Source: Rhizobium sp. P32RR-XVIII
GTDB lineage: Bacteria > Pseudomonadota > Alphaproteobacteria > Rhizobiales > Rhizobiaceae
Length of the DNA: 56,637 bases
Direction of reading: 5' to 3'
Assembly: GCF_012641395.1 (NCBI RefSeq)
Contig: NZ_JABAIH010000023.1
Coordinates: forward strand, 1 to 56,637
Shown here: positions 1-7,815 of the stretch, one piece after another
Position numbering within the stretch: the stretch's first letter is position 1
How the letters are laid out: each line of letters begins with the position of its first letter
Program-made: the position numbers and the translations under genes
Notes under the pieces: generated by a model
Databases searched by the model: none
Told to the model about the DNA's origin: nothing
Seen by the model: the letters and a program-made list of their open reading frames with translations, nothing else

Positions 1-736
1 CAGGCGTGAGGGTCACCTTGTGAACCACAAGCGGCTCTTCCGGCTCTATCGGGAAGAGAAGCTGACGGTACGCAAGCGCGGTGGTCGGAAACGAGCGATG
101 GGCACACGAGCACCGATGCTGATCCCGTTTGCCGCCAATGATCGCTGGTCACTGGACTTCGTGTCGGATCAGTTGACCGATGGCCGCAGGTTCCGGATTT
201 TGACGGTCGTCGACGATTGTACCAGGGAATGCCTTGGCCTCGTCGCCGATACGTCCCTTTCCGGCCTGCGGGTTGCCCGCGAGCTGGACCGGATCATCGA
301 GGGACGAGGCAAGCCGAAGATGATCGTCAGCGACAATGGCACCGAGTTCACCAGCAACGCGGTCCTGCAATGGACGGATCGGACCAAGGTGGAATGGCAC
401 TACATCGCACCGGGCAAACCGATTCAGAATGCCTTCATCGAAAGCTTCAATGGGCGGCTGCGAGATGAGTTCCTGAATGAAACTCTCTTCTCGTCACTGA
501 CCCATGCTCGATCAGCGCTTTCAAACTGGCGCAGCGATTACAACGATCATCGACCACACTCTGGACTCGGCTGGATGACACCTGCTGAGTTCGCTCAGAC
601 AATCAACCCGCGACGTGATGCGGTGCTGCGCAGCCGGAATGGCTCCGCACCGCAACCCGCCGCTACCGCCCCGAATACAGCAACCCAAAACCGCTGGAGC
701 GAACTCAAAACTGGATAAAACTTGGGGGCAAGGTCA
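1..736 (+). mobile_element. Right portion of an IS3-family (IS407-group) insertion sequence
   Basis: The window opens inside this element. Its right terminal repeat lies at 711-736 and, read inward, begins TGACCTTGCCCCCAAG, the TGACC...CCCC-type end typical of IS407-group elements. It ends exactly where an ftsH-type reading frame begins (737), so the element sits inside that gene. The left end and orfA lie outside the window, so element length and target duplication cannot be checked here. Confidence 0.85.
2..718 (+). CDS. IS3-family transposase OrfB, DDE integrase domain (5' end outside window)
   Basis: This is the catalytic half of an IS3 transposase, which cuts and joins the element ends. 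The frame is open from the first bases of the window, before the GTG at 20, so the visible product is an N-terminally incomplete OrfB. The DDE residues are visible as LDFVSD (first Asp), VSDNGTEF (second Asp) and NAFIESFNGRLRDE (Glu). The C-terminal HRPHSGLGWMTPAEFA motif is typical of the family. OrfB is normally made as an OrfAB fusion by frameshifting; orfA should lie just left of the window. The visible part is undamaged, so the element may be active. Confidence 0.9.
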   Translation, partial: RREGHLVNHKRLFRLYREEKLTVRKRGGRKRAMGTRAPMLIPFAANDRWSLDFVSDQLTDGRRFRILTVVDDCTRECLGLVADTSLSGLRVARELDRIIEGRGKPKMIVSDNGTEFTSNAVLQWTDRTKVEWHYIAPGKPIQNAFIESFNGRLRDEFLNETLFSSLTHARSALSNWRSDYNDHRPHSGLGWMTPAEFAQTINPRRDAVLRSRNGSAPQPAATAPNTATQNRWSELKTG

Positions 737-1021
737 GCTCGGGCCCTCGCCGGGGAGGCTAATGTTCGCTTCTTCTCCATCTCGGGCTCCGAATTCGTGG
801 AGATGTTTGTCGGGGGTGGGGGCTGTGCGCGTTCGTGACCTCTTCCAGCAGGCCCGCGAGGCTGCGCCGTGCATCATTTTCATCGATGAACTCGACGCTC
901 TTGGCGTGCTCGCAGCCAGATTGGTGGCTATGGGGAAATGACGAGAAGGAACAGACACTAAACCAGCTGCTGTCCGAGCGCGATGGCTTCGACCCGCGCG
1001 TTGGGATCGTGCTGGCGATGT
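737..1021 (+). pseudogene. ftsH: Remnant of an FtsH-type AAA+ membrane protease
   Basis: Translation from the first base after the IS3 terminus gives ARALAGEANVRFFSISGSEF, then (after an extra G near 808) VRVRDLFQQAREAAPCIIF and IDELDALG, then in a third frame NDEKEQTLNQLLSERDGFDP. These are consecutive segments of the FtsH AAA+ domain: the end of Walker A, the pore loop, Walker B and the second region of homology. FtsH is an inner-membrane ATP-dependent zinc protease. At least two frameshifts and loss of both ends, including the HEXXH protease site, make it non-functional. The IS3 element marks its left edge; homology stops near 1020. Confidence 0.85.
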
Positions 1022-1081
1022 CACGTTGTCTGTGGCTTAACGGTTCGCGGATAGTGGGGCGAGGATGAGTGAACCCACAGT

Positions 1082-1297
1082 TACAAGAATCACCGCTTTC
1101 CGCCGCAGATCATCGCCCATGCAATCTGGCTGTATTTTCGGTTCCCTCTGAGCCTGCGGCTGGTTGAGGAGATGCTATTGGAGCGTGGAATTGTTGTGTC
1201 GTATGAAACGATCCGGCAATCGGGCTGCAAATTCGGTGCGGCCTTCGCAAAGCGACTGCGCCGTAAGATGCCTCGGACGATGAAGGCTCGGCTGTAG
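1082..1297 (+). pseudogene. 5' fragment of an IS6-family transposase
   Basis: The frame reads HRFPPQIIAHAIWLYFRFPL, then LRLVEEMLLERGIVVSYETI, the N-terminal helix-turn-helix region of IS6 transposases. It is clearly related to, but diverged from, the intact copy at 55370-56074. Similarity fades after RLRRKMP (about 1275) and the frame stops at 1295-1297. The catalytic DDE domain is missing, so this is a dead fragment. It abuts an oppositely oriented istA fragment, so the junction near 1275 joins two IS remnants. Confidence 0.8.
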
Positions 1298-1705
1298 CTC
1301 AGTTTCGTATGGGCAACCTGCAGCTTTGTGCGCTCATTGCCGATGATGGCCCAGTCCTCCGACAAGTCGAACTGGAACGCTTCACCGGGCTCGAAAGCAA
1401 AAGGCTCGAATGTGCCCGTCCTGTGGTCTGAAGTTCCCTCTGCCGATCCGCCTTCCATTCACGAGCAAAGGCTGCAACGCGATTATAGGAACCCTCGTAA
1501 CCGGGGCTTATCAGGTCGGCATGCAGTTGCTTCATTGTCCGCTTCTGCTTGCGGCCCTTCTTGGATTCCGTCTTCAGCCATGCCGACAGCCGATCTGCGA
1601 ACGGGTCAAGCTTGCTCGGCCGCTCCGGCACCTTGAACTTCGGCTCCCCGCCATCAAGGCGCAGGGTATTTGCGGACGGTGTTCCGGGACAAGAAGTCTG
1701 GACTA
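1276..1705 (-). pseudogene. istA: Internal fragment of an IS21-family transposase (IstA)
   Basis: Read leftward, three frames in succession give SRNTVRKY, then KVPERPSKLDPFADRLSAWL and YEGSYNRVAAFAREW, then FEPGEAFQFDLSEDWAIIG with TKLQVAHTKLSYSRAF. This is the order found in IstA: HTH end, linker, and start of the integrase domain with the first catalytic Asp. Two frameshifts and loss of both ends show it is dead. A separate piece matching the extreme N-terminus of IstA lies at 26637-26705 on the other strand. The fragment ends about 34 bp from the stop of the ABC permease gene. Confidence 0.78.
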
Positions 1706-1738
1706 TGGCCGCGGTGCAAAACACCGGCCGCTAGGACT

Positions 1739-2959
1739 TCAGCTCTCAAAGATTGCGCGGCGGAAGCGGTACAAGGCAAAGCCGAAGTAGACACTGCCGA
1801 TGACGGTCATGGCTAGAATCTCCGGCCAGACAATCCAAAAATCCGCGCCGCGATAAAGCACGCCTTGGGCGAAAACCACAAAATGCGGCGTTGGGCTAAT
1901 GATGTTCATGAGATACCGCAAAAACTCCGGCATGCTTTCCATCGGCGTCATTGCCCCGGAAAGCAGCATCAGCACCAGTATCACCGGAACCGCCAGCAGA
2001 CCGAACTGGCCCATCGTGGCGGCAATGGTACCGAGAAGAATGCCTAGCGCTGCTACCGTGAACACATAAAAGCATGTCCCACCCAGAAAAAGCAGGATCG
2101 ATCCGGCAATTGGGACGTGCAGCCACCATTGCACCACAAACACCAGCGACAGGCCGGTGGCAATCACGATGACAATGCCATTGGCCAGGATCTTTGAAAG
2201 CATGATCTCGGAGGGAACCACCGGCATTACAAGGAGATGCTCGACAGTCCCCTGTTCGCGCTCGCGGATCAACGCCGCGCCGGTCAGGATAATTGCCAAC
2301 ATTGTGATGTTGTTAATGATCTGCATGACCGAGGTGAACCAGGCGGACTTCAGGTTCGGGTTGAACTTCACGCGCGTCACCATTTTGACCGGTTCACCGC
2401 TCAATCCTTCGCGGTTCGTTACGAACTGTGTCACATGATTAAGGATGACGTTCTGGATGTACGTCATGCCATTGAAGGCTTGGGCAATCGCGGTGGCATC
2501 GATATTGATTAGAACGGAAGGCTGCCGTCCGACCAGAATATCCTCCTGCAACTTCGGGGGAATTTCGACAACGAAAAGGAAGCGTTGCGAATTCATCGCT
2601 GCGTCCATTTCCGTTGATTGTATCTCCACGGCCGGTTGGAACGTGGGAGGCGTGAGGCCGTCCGCAATACGCCGTGAGAGGTCGGAACGATCTTCGTCGA
2701 CGATGCCAACCGAAAGGTTTGTCGCTTCGGTCGAGGCGCCAGTGGCAGCGTCGACCGCAACGGTGAAGGAAAAGGCGACAAGCGCCAGGACAACCGCGTC
2801 AGCGCGTACGCTGCGCATCTCCTTTATCGTCAGCCGGTACATGTTGGCCAAGTGTACCCACAGCTTTGCGAACCGTCGGGTCTTCGGCGGCGTCGCTCCT
2901 GGTACTGCAGGCGGTGTCGCCTGTCGCCGTGAATCTACCGTCTGGTCCGTTTGCGACAT
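1739..2959 (-). CDS. ABC-2 type permease, YhhJ-like, last gene of an efflux operon
   Basis: This is the inner-membrane permease of an ABC exporter, probably moving drugs, lipids or other hydrophobic compounds out together with the two genes upstream. The 406-residue product starts MSQTDQTVD at 2959, one base after the stop of the upstream gene; a longer reading into that gene is not credible. It has a membrane anchor near residues 45-65, a periplasmic domain, and about five membrane segments in the C-terminal half with the ABC-2 signature IREREQGTVEHLLVMPV. The arrangement HlyD, fused ATPase-permease, permease matches E. coli yhiI-rbbA-yhhJ. No frameshift is seen. The substrate is unknown. 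Confidence 0.88.
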   Translation of the reverse strand: MSQTDQTVDSRRQATPPAVPGATPPKTRRFAKLWVHLANMYRLTIKEMRSVRADAVVLALVAFSFTVAVDAATGASTEATNLSVGIVDEDRSDLSRRIADGLTPPTFQPAVEIQSTEMDAAMNSQRFLFVVEIPPKLQEDILVGRQPSVLINIDATAIAQAFNGMTYIQNVILNHVTQFVTNREGLSGEPVKMVTRVKFNPNLKSAWFTSVMQIINNITMLAIILTGAALIREREQGTVEHLLVMPVVPSEIMLSKILANGIVIVIATGLSLVFVVQWWLHVPIAGSILLFLGGTCFYVFTVAALGILLGTIAATMGQFGLLAVPVILVLMLLSGAMTPMESMPEFLRYLMNIISPTPHFVVFAQGVLYRGADFWIVWPEILAMTVIGSVYFGFALYRFRRAIFES

Positions 2960-2960
2960 C

Positions 2961-5726
2961 TCAGTTCTCCTGCTTCCGCAGCAATACATGGGCGGCACCG
3001 AGATAGCTGACCCCAAAGACCGCGAGCATGAGCGCATTGAACCAGAGATCAGAATAGTCGAGACCCTTGGTGAAGGTGCCGACGCTGATCGGCTGATACC
3101 AAGCCGCTGGAAACATGAGGCCAATGCCCCGTCCCACGCCTGTTAGCGATGACACCGGGGTGAGCAGACCCGAAAAATTCACCGTGGGAATGATCGCTAG
3201 AACCGTGGTGGCAAAGACCGCCGCCACCTGGGTCCGGGTGAAGGTCGAGATGAGTTGTCCAAAACCGCAAGTGGAGAAAACATAGAGCAGTGTCCCGAGG
3301 GCTAGGGCTCCGTAAGACCCCCTGACCGGCACGTGGAAAAGGAAAAGCGCCATCAGCAGCATGATAGTGAATGCCATCATCGCGATGACGACATAGGGGA
3401 CCAGCTTGCCCACCAAGAATTCGAATTTGCTGATGGGAGTGGAGCGAAAGTTGGCGATCGAGCCCGTTTCTTTCTCGCGCACGACAGCAATGGTCGCCAT
3501 GACGGCCGGGATCAGAACAAGCACCATCACGATGGTGAGCGGAACCATTGCAAAAATGCTCTTGAACGCCTGATTATAGCGGAAGCGGTTTTCGATATTG
3601 ACACTGCCGAGATAGACGTTTGATGGCGCATTGGGGCCGAAGCGCTCAACAATGAGATCCCGCGCGTAACGCTGCTCCAGGCCGGCTACGTACCCTCTCG
3701 TTGTCTCACCCCGGAATGGCATGGCGCCGTCGATCCAGAAGGCCACCTCGGGCGGACGCACATTTGCAACATCACGGCCGAAACCCGCGGGAATTTCAAT
3801 GGCGACAGCGAGATCTCCGCTCCGCATGCGCTGCTCGAGTTCCGCGGTAGAGCTAATCGGAGGCCGCTCCTTGAAATAATGAGAGCCCGAGAAATTTTCC
3901 AGCAGCCTGCGGCTTTCGGGCGTCCGATCCTGGTCGAAGGCTGCAAATTTCAGGTTCTCAACGTCGAATGTGATGCCATAACCGAAAGCAATCATCAGAA
4001 TCACGGGACCAATGAAGGCGAACGCCATCCTGATGGGATCGCGCAGAAGCTCCATCGTTTCGCGCCGGGCATAGGCCCATAGCCGCCCGAGGTCAAATTG
4101 CCTGGACGAAGTCGATTGGGTAGACTTGGTTGCCGTAACGCCCGCACGCGCCGAAGGTCGCGGCGCTGGTTCTGGCTTCTTCTTGTCTTTGCTTTCGCCG
4201 GCTTCCTCCAGATAGGAGATGAAGGTGTCCTCGAGAGAATCGTTGCCGCGCTCCTTCACCAGCTCCTTCGGAGCTCCGACGGCGAGCACGCGTCCGCGAT
4301 GCATTAGCGAAATACGGTCGCAGCGCTCGGCCTCGTTCATGAAATGGGTCGAGAGAAAGATGGTGACGCCATCGTTGCGGGAGAGATCGATCAGCGTGCG
4401 CCAGAAGGCGTCACGCGCGACCGGATCAACGCCTGAAGTCGGCTCGTCGAGAATCAGGATCGGCGGCCGGTGGAGCACGGCCACCGCGAGCTGCAGCCGC
4501 TGCTTGACGCCGAGGGGCAGGCTTTCCGGCTTCTCATCCGCCACGTTTTTCAGATCGTACCGCTCGAGCAGCTCGTTGAGCCGTGTGTCGATCTCGTTCG
4601 ACGGCAAATGGTAGAGCCGCGCGTGCAGATCGAGGTTCTGCCAAACCGTAAGCTCGCCGTAGAGTGAAAACGCCTGCGACATGTAGCCGACGTTTTGCCG
4701 CGCCTTCATGTCGTTGGCGCCCATCGGCCTGCCGAATAGCTTGGCCGAGCCTTCGGTGACCGGCAGCAGCCCGGTCATCATTTTCATGGTGGTGGTCTTG
4801 CCGCAGCCATTCGAGCCGAGAAACCCGAAAATCTCACCGCGTGCGATTCGAAAGCTCACATGGTCGACTGCGACGAAATCGCCGAACCGGCGCGTAAGCC
4901 CTTCGGCTTCGATTGCAGGCGTCTTGTCCTCGGGTTCGACGCGCGGCCGCACGACCACCTCCTCGTGCATGCCGCGCTTTTCGGGCGGAAGTAGCGCAAT
5001 GAAGGCGTCGTCGAGATTAGTCTTTTGCGCTTTGACGAGGATCTCCTTCGGAGCGCCATGCGCGATGACCGCGCCGTCGTCCATGGCGGCAAGCCAATCG
5101 AACCGGCCGGCCTCGTCCATGTAAGCGGTTGCGACAATTACGCTCATCTGCGGCCGACGCGCTCGGATGGAATCAATGAGCTCCCAGAATTGCCGCCGCG
5201 AGAGCGGATCAACTCCTGTGGTAGGCTCGTCTAATACGAGCACGTCAGGATCGTGCATCAGAGAGCAGCAGAGGCTGGCTTTCTGCTTCATGCCGCCGGA
5301 GAGCTTGCCGCAGGGTCGATCTGCAAACGGGTCAAGCCCGGTGGCTACCAGAAGCTCGTCGATGCGCGCGCGCCGCTCCGCTGCGCCCTGGCCAAACAAC
5401 CGCCCGAAAAAATCAATGTTGTCGAAAACGCTGAGCGTCGGATAAAGATTGCGACCAAGCCCCTGCGGCATGTAGGCGATGCGGCCGTAGCTCGCCCGCC
5501 GATGGCCCTCATCCTGCATGTTTCCGCCGAGCACCGTAACCTGGCCGGTTTGAATCTTGCGCACTCCTGAGATGAGGGCGAGCAAGGTGGATTTGCCGAC
5601 GCCGTCGGGCCCGATCATTCCCACCATGCAATTGGCGGGAATATCAAGGGTCAGGTCGTTAAGCGCGAACGTTTTTCCATAGCGGTGAGTGACATGCTGG
5701 ACACTTGCGACAATGGTCGTGCTCAT
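2961..5726 (-). CDS. rbbA: RbbA/YhiH-like fused ABC protein: two ATPase domains plus an ABC-2 permease domain
   Basis: A 921-residue protein with two nucleotide-binding domains followed by a membrane domain. Domain 1 has Walker A GPDGVGKST (about residues 39-47), signature LSGGMKQKA and Walker B VLVLDEPTTGVDP. Domain 2 has GSNGCGKTT and ILILDEPTSGVDP, but its signature is LPLGVKQRL instead of LSGGQ, so one ATP site is probably altered. From about residue 570 a permease half follows with REKETGSIANFRSTP. The E. coli homologue RbbA has been linked to ribosomes, yet gene context favours export. The start at 5726 overlaps the hlyD stop by 4 bp (ATGA), implying coupled translation. Confidence 0.88.
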   Translation of the reverse strand: MSTTIVASVQHVTHRYGKTFALNDLTLDIPANCMVGMIGPDGVGKSTLLALISGVRKIQTGQVTVLGGNMQDEGHRRASYGRIAYMPQGLGRNLYPTLSVFDNIDFFGRLFGQGAAERRARIDELLVATGLDPFADRPCGKLSGGMKQKASLCCSLMHDPDVLVLDEPTTGVDPLSRRQFWELIDSIRARRPQMSVIVATAYMDEAGRFDWLAAMDDGAVIAHGAPKEILVKAQKTNLDDAFIALLPPEKRGMHEEVVVRPRVEPEDKTPAIEAEGLTRRFGDFVAVDHVSFRIARGEIFGFLGSNGCGKTTTMKMMTGLLPVTEGSAKLFGRPMGANDMKARQNVGYMSQAFSLYGELTVWQNLDLHARLYHLPSNEIDTRLNELLERYDLKNVADEKPESLPLGVKQRLQLAVAVLHRPPILILDEPTSGVDPVARDAFWRTLIDLSRNDGVTIFLSTHFMNEAERCDRISLMHRGRVLAVGAPKELVKERGNDSLEDTFISYLEEAGESKDKKKPEPAPRPSARAGVTATKSTQSTSSRQFDLGRLWAYARRETMELLRDPIRMAFAFIGPVILMIAFGYGITFDVENLKFAAFDQDRTPESRRLLENFSGSHYFKERPPISSTAELEQRMRSGDLAVAIEIPAGFGRDVANVRPPEVAFWIDGAMPFRGETTRGYVAGLEQRYARDLIVERFGPNAPSNVYLGSVNIENRFRYNQAFKSIFAMVPLTIVMVLVLIPAVMATIAVVREKETGSIANFRSTPISKFEFLVGKLVPYVVIAMMAFTIMLLMALFLFHVPVRGSYGALALGTLLYVFSTCGFGQLISTFTRTQVAAVFATTVLAIIPTVNFSGLLTPVSSLTGVGRGIGLMFPAAWYQPISVGTFTKGLDYSDLWFNALMLAVFGVSYLGAAHVLLRKQEN

Positions 5727-6814
5727 TCTGGCAGCCTCACGCTCAATTCCCCAGGCCAAGGCACCCTTGGATCGGTGCGGACAAACCCAAGCCCGCGCAC
5801 CCCGGTCTTTACCTGGCGATGGTACTTATCGAGCACCTGAGCATCGCCCTGGAGTTTGACCCGGAACATCAATTTCTCCCGCTCCTCAGTGGTCTCGACA
5901 CTCTTCGGCGTGAACTGGGCCTCGGTCGCCACGAAGCTGATCGTTGAGGGGAACACATATTGGGGTACGGGATCGAGAATTATGCGTGCGTCGTCTCCCA
6001 GCGCGAGCTTGCCGGCGTCGTCCGCGGGCAGATAGATGGTAAGGTAGACATCGTTCAGATCAAGAATGGTCAGAACGCGTTGTCCTGCAGCGACGACCTC
6101 ACCGGCGCGCGCGAGCCGGTACTGCACCCGCCCACTTCTGGGCGAGACGAGCACGAGATCGACGAGAATTGACTGGTAACGTTCGACGTCAGATTGAGCT
6201 ACGTCAATTGCGAAACTGGCCTGATCACGCTGAGCATTTGCCGCAACGTAGGCAGCCTCCGCTGCTTCGAACCTGTTGCGACGCTGATCAAACACCTGTG
6301 CCGATAGATTCCGGTCCGCAATTTGCTTCTTTCCGCGCTCATAGTCGCCTCTGGCGAAATCCAAATCGCTTTTGCGCTGTGCTATCAGCGCGTTCGCTTC
6401 CGCCAGTGCCTGTTTGGATTTCAGGACTTGCGCTTGCGCGCCGCGTAACTGTGCCTCCGTTTCCGGCGACGAGATGGTGGCGACGACCTGTCCAGCCGTG
6501 ACTTCGTCACCCTCGTCCACGGTCAAGGTAGCCAGCCGGCCGGGATATTTCGCCGCAACATCGACTTGCGTTGCTTCGATTCGACCGTTCGACTTGACAA
6601 TGCCGTCGGGCATCTCGTTGCCGCGCAACCGCGCGATCAGGCTCTCCACCGCCGATTGGGCTCGTTCGAGAGGGTTCTGTTGGTGCGATTGCGCCCGCGC
6701 CTTGCCGATTAGAGATTCTCCCTGAGAAAGGCCGAGCGTAGACGCGACCAATGACACAGAGACGGACACGATGACAGCGCTCAGCACGCCGACGATCAAC
6801 GGCCGAAAAGACAT
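5723..6814 (-). CDS. HlyD-family periplasmic adaptor (membrane fusion protein)
   Basis: A 363-residue periplasmic adaptor that would link the downstream ABC permeases to an outer-membrane channel. It has an N-terminal membrane segment (about residues 7-25), a lipoyl half-motif GRLATLTVDEGDEV, an alpha-helical hairpin rich in Gln, Ala and Arg (about 120-215), the second lipoyl half SPRSGRVQYRLARAGEVV, and a beta-barrel domain. The start is supported by an AAGGAGAG ribosome site 5 nt upstream. It is the first gene of a three-gene operon with 4-bp and 1-bp junctions. An FNR/FixK-type box about 90 bp upstream suggests induction under low oxygen. No outer-membrane TolC gene is present nearby. Confidence 0.88.
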   Translation of the reverse strand: MSFRPLIVGVLSAVIVSVSVSLVASTLGLSQGESLIGKARAQSHQQNPLERAQSAVESLIARLRGNEMPDGIVKSNGRIEATQVDVAAKYPGRLATLTVDEGDEVTAGQVVATISSPETEAQLRGAQAQVLKSKQALAEANALIAQRKSDLDFARGDYERGKKQIADRNLSAQVFDQRRNRFEAAEAAYVAANAQRDQASFAIDVAQSDVERYQSILVDLVLVSPRSGRVQYRLARAGEVVAAGQRVLTILDLNDVYLTIYLPADDAGKLALGDDARIILDPVPQYVFPSTISFVATEAQFTPKSVETTEEREKLMFRVKLQGDAQVLDKYHRQVKTGVRGLGFVRTDPRVPWPGELSVRLPE

Positions 6815-6867
6815 TCGACTCTCCTTCGAGTGTGCTTGAGCACCTTGTAATCAGGTCAAGTGTTGCC

Positions 6868-6908
6868 AACATAAGTGCCAAGCGACCGCTCGCATTGATT
6901 TAGATCAT
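6868..6908 (-). promoter_or_regulatory. FNR/FixK-type box and -10 element of the hlyD-rbbA operon
   Basis: TTGATTTAGATCAT at 6895-6908 matches the FNR/FixK consensus TTGAT-N4-ATCAA at nine of ten fixed positions. On the minus strand a TATGTT hexamer at 6873-6868 would serve as -10 and place the transcription start near 6861. The box centre (6901.5) is then about 41 bp upstream of the start, the classical class II activator position. The leader to the ATG at 6814 would be about 46 nt. The match is seen; activation by FNR, FnrN or FixK is inferred. Confidence 0.55.
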
Positions 6909-6915
6909 ATTTGGA

Positions 6916-7125
6916 TCAAGAGCTAACGGCGAAGATCGTCGTGCCGTAGCCCACTTGAGGGGCTTGCATATGGTATCCGCCATCGACATAGACAGTTTCT
7001 CCAATGATCAGTTTGGCATAGTCGGTTGCCAGGAAGGCCGTTGCGATGCCGTCACCAGCAGAAGAATCGCTCCACGCCACCCTATCAGCCACGATTTGCA
7101 GGGGACCGCGCGCGCATGCCTGAGA
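6916..7125 (-). pseudogene. C-terminal fragment of an enoyl-ACP reductase-like SDR (FabI type)
   Basis: The frame contains ATAFLATDYAKLIIGETVYV followed by DGGYHMQ, the conserved C-terminal end of FabI-type short-chain dehydrogenases (FLAS-D-A--ITGE-VYVDGGY). The preceding ARGPLQ may be the remains of the family's AGP motif. The Rossmann fold with its cofactor loop and the Tyr-Lys catalytic pair are absent upstream, where the frame no longer resembles the family. It is therefore a broken gene. FabI-like genes are found in rhizobial low-oxygen clusters together with FtsH, USP and HlyD genes, which fits its neighbours. Confidence 0.6.
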
Positions 7126-7815
7126 GGTTCTTGCTGAACCCCGCGGCATATAGGCGATGTGCTTGCCTGCGTCTTGGCGCTGGCCTGTGGGGCTGAGTTC
7201 TCGATATGTCGGGAGGTCAAACTTCTCCGCGGCGGCGAGATCTCTGTGTCACACCCGTTTGCCAGCGGCCGCATACCGGATTCTGACGTCAAAGCCTAAG
7301 AATCGTTAGCCAGCATGCTGTAACGTCAGCACAGTTCGAGGAATGAACCAGCCATCCTGGCCGAAGCGGGTCCCCGACGGCGCGGGCCGCGCACTCGAAC
7401 CTCTACGTCGTGCGCAGCTGGATCACTTGCGTCTCACGTTCCGCAGTGGGCCAGAGGTTTTCCACAACTGGTCTCGGTACTTTGATTCATATCAATTTGA
7501 GAACCTGGCCGCCGTGTTAGTGAAACTTCAAGCTAGACCAGCCGTCGCAGGGGGCTGCCTCGACCGTGCCAACCAGCCCGCCCGAGATGCGTTCAGGAAG
7601 ACCGCTGCCCGAGCTTGCTCCTCGGACGGTGCTCAGTGTTACTACATCCGGACAAGCGTGACGTGAGGGATCACTCCATTTATCTTCCGCGCGCGATTAA
7701 AACTCTTACTCCGGAAGGAGAATAAAGGAGAACAGATTTGTTAGTAACAGCTCGCAACGAACGGATGCTCCCCTAGCTCGTGCGGAGCAGGCCGGATCGT
7801 CACAAGGTTTCGACT
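7126..7815. other. Intergenic stretch without a convincing gene
   Basis: No reading frame here resembles a known family. A 107-codon frame at 7343-7666 has no ribosome site and contains the FNR-type box, so I do not call it. A short AAGGAGAATAAAGGAGAA purine tract at 7714-7731 resembles ribosome sites but leads to no start codon at suitable spacing. The stretch probably once held the missing 5' part of the FabI-type gene or another low-oxygen gene. Confidence 0.5.
7482..7495. promoter_or_regulatory. Perfect FNR/FixK box TTGATTCATATCAA
   Basis: The 14-mer TTGATTCATATCAA is an exact match to the alphaproteobacterial FnrN/FixK consensus TTGAT-N4-ATCAA and is symmetric in all ten fixed positions. 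It lies 321 bp before the glucoamylase-type gene and about 350 bp before the FabI-type fragment on the other strand. I saw no convincing -10 element at the class II distance on either strand. It may be the surviving control site of a gene that has been lost. Confidence 0.6.

Noticed and set aside
7343..7666. A 107-codon rightward frame before the glucoamylase-type gene
   Set aside because: No ribosome site, no family resemblance, and it contains the perfect FNR/FixK box, so it is more likely non-coding.
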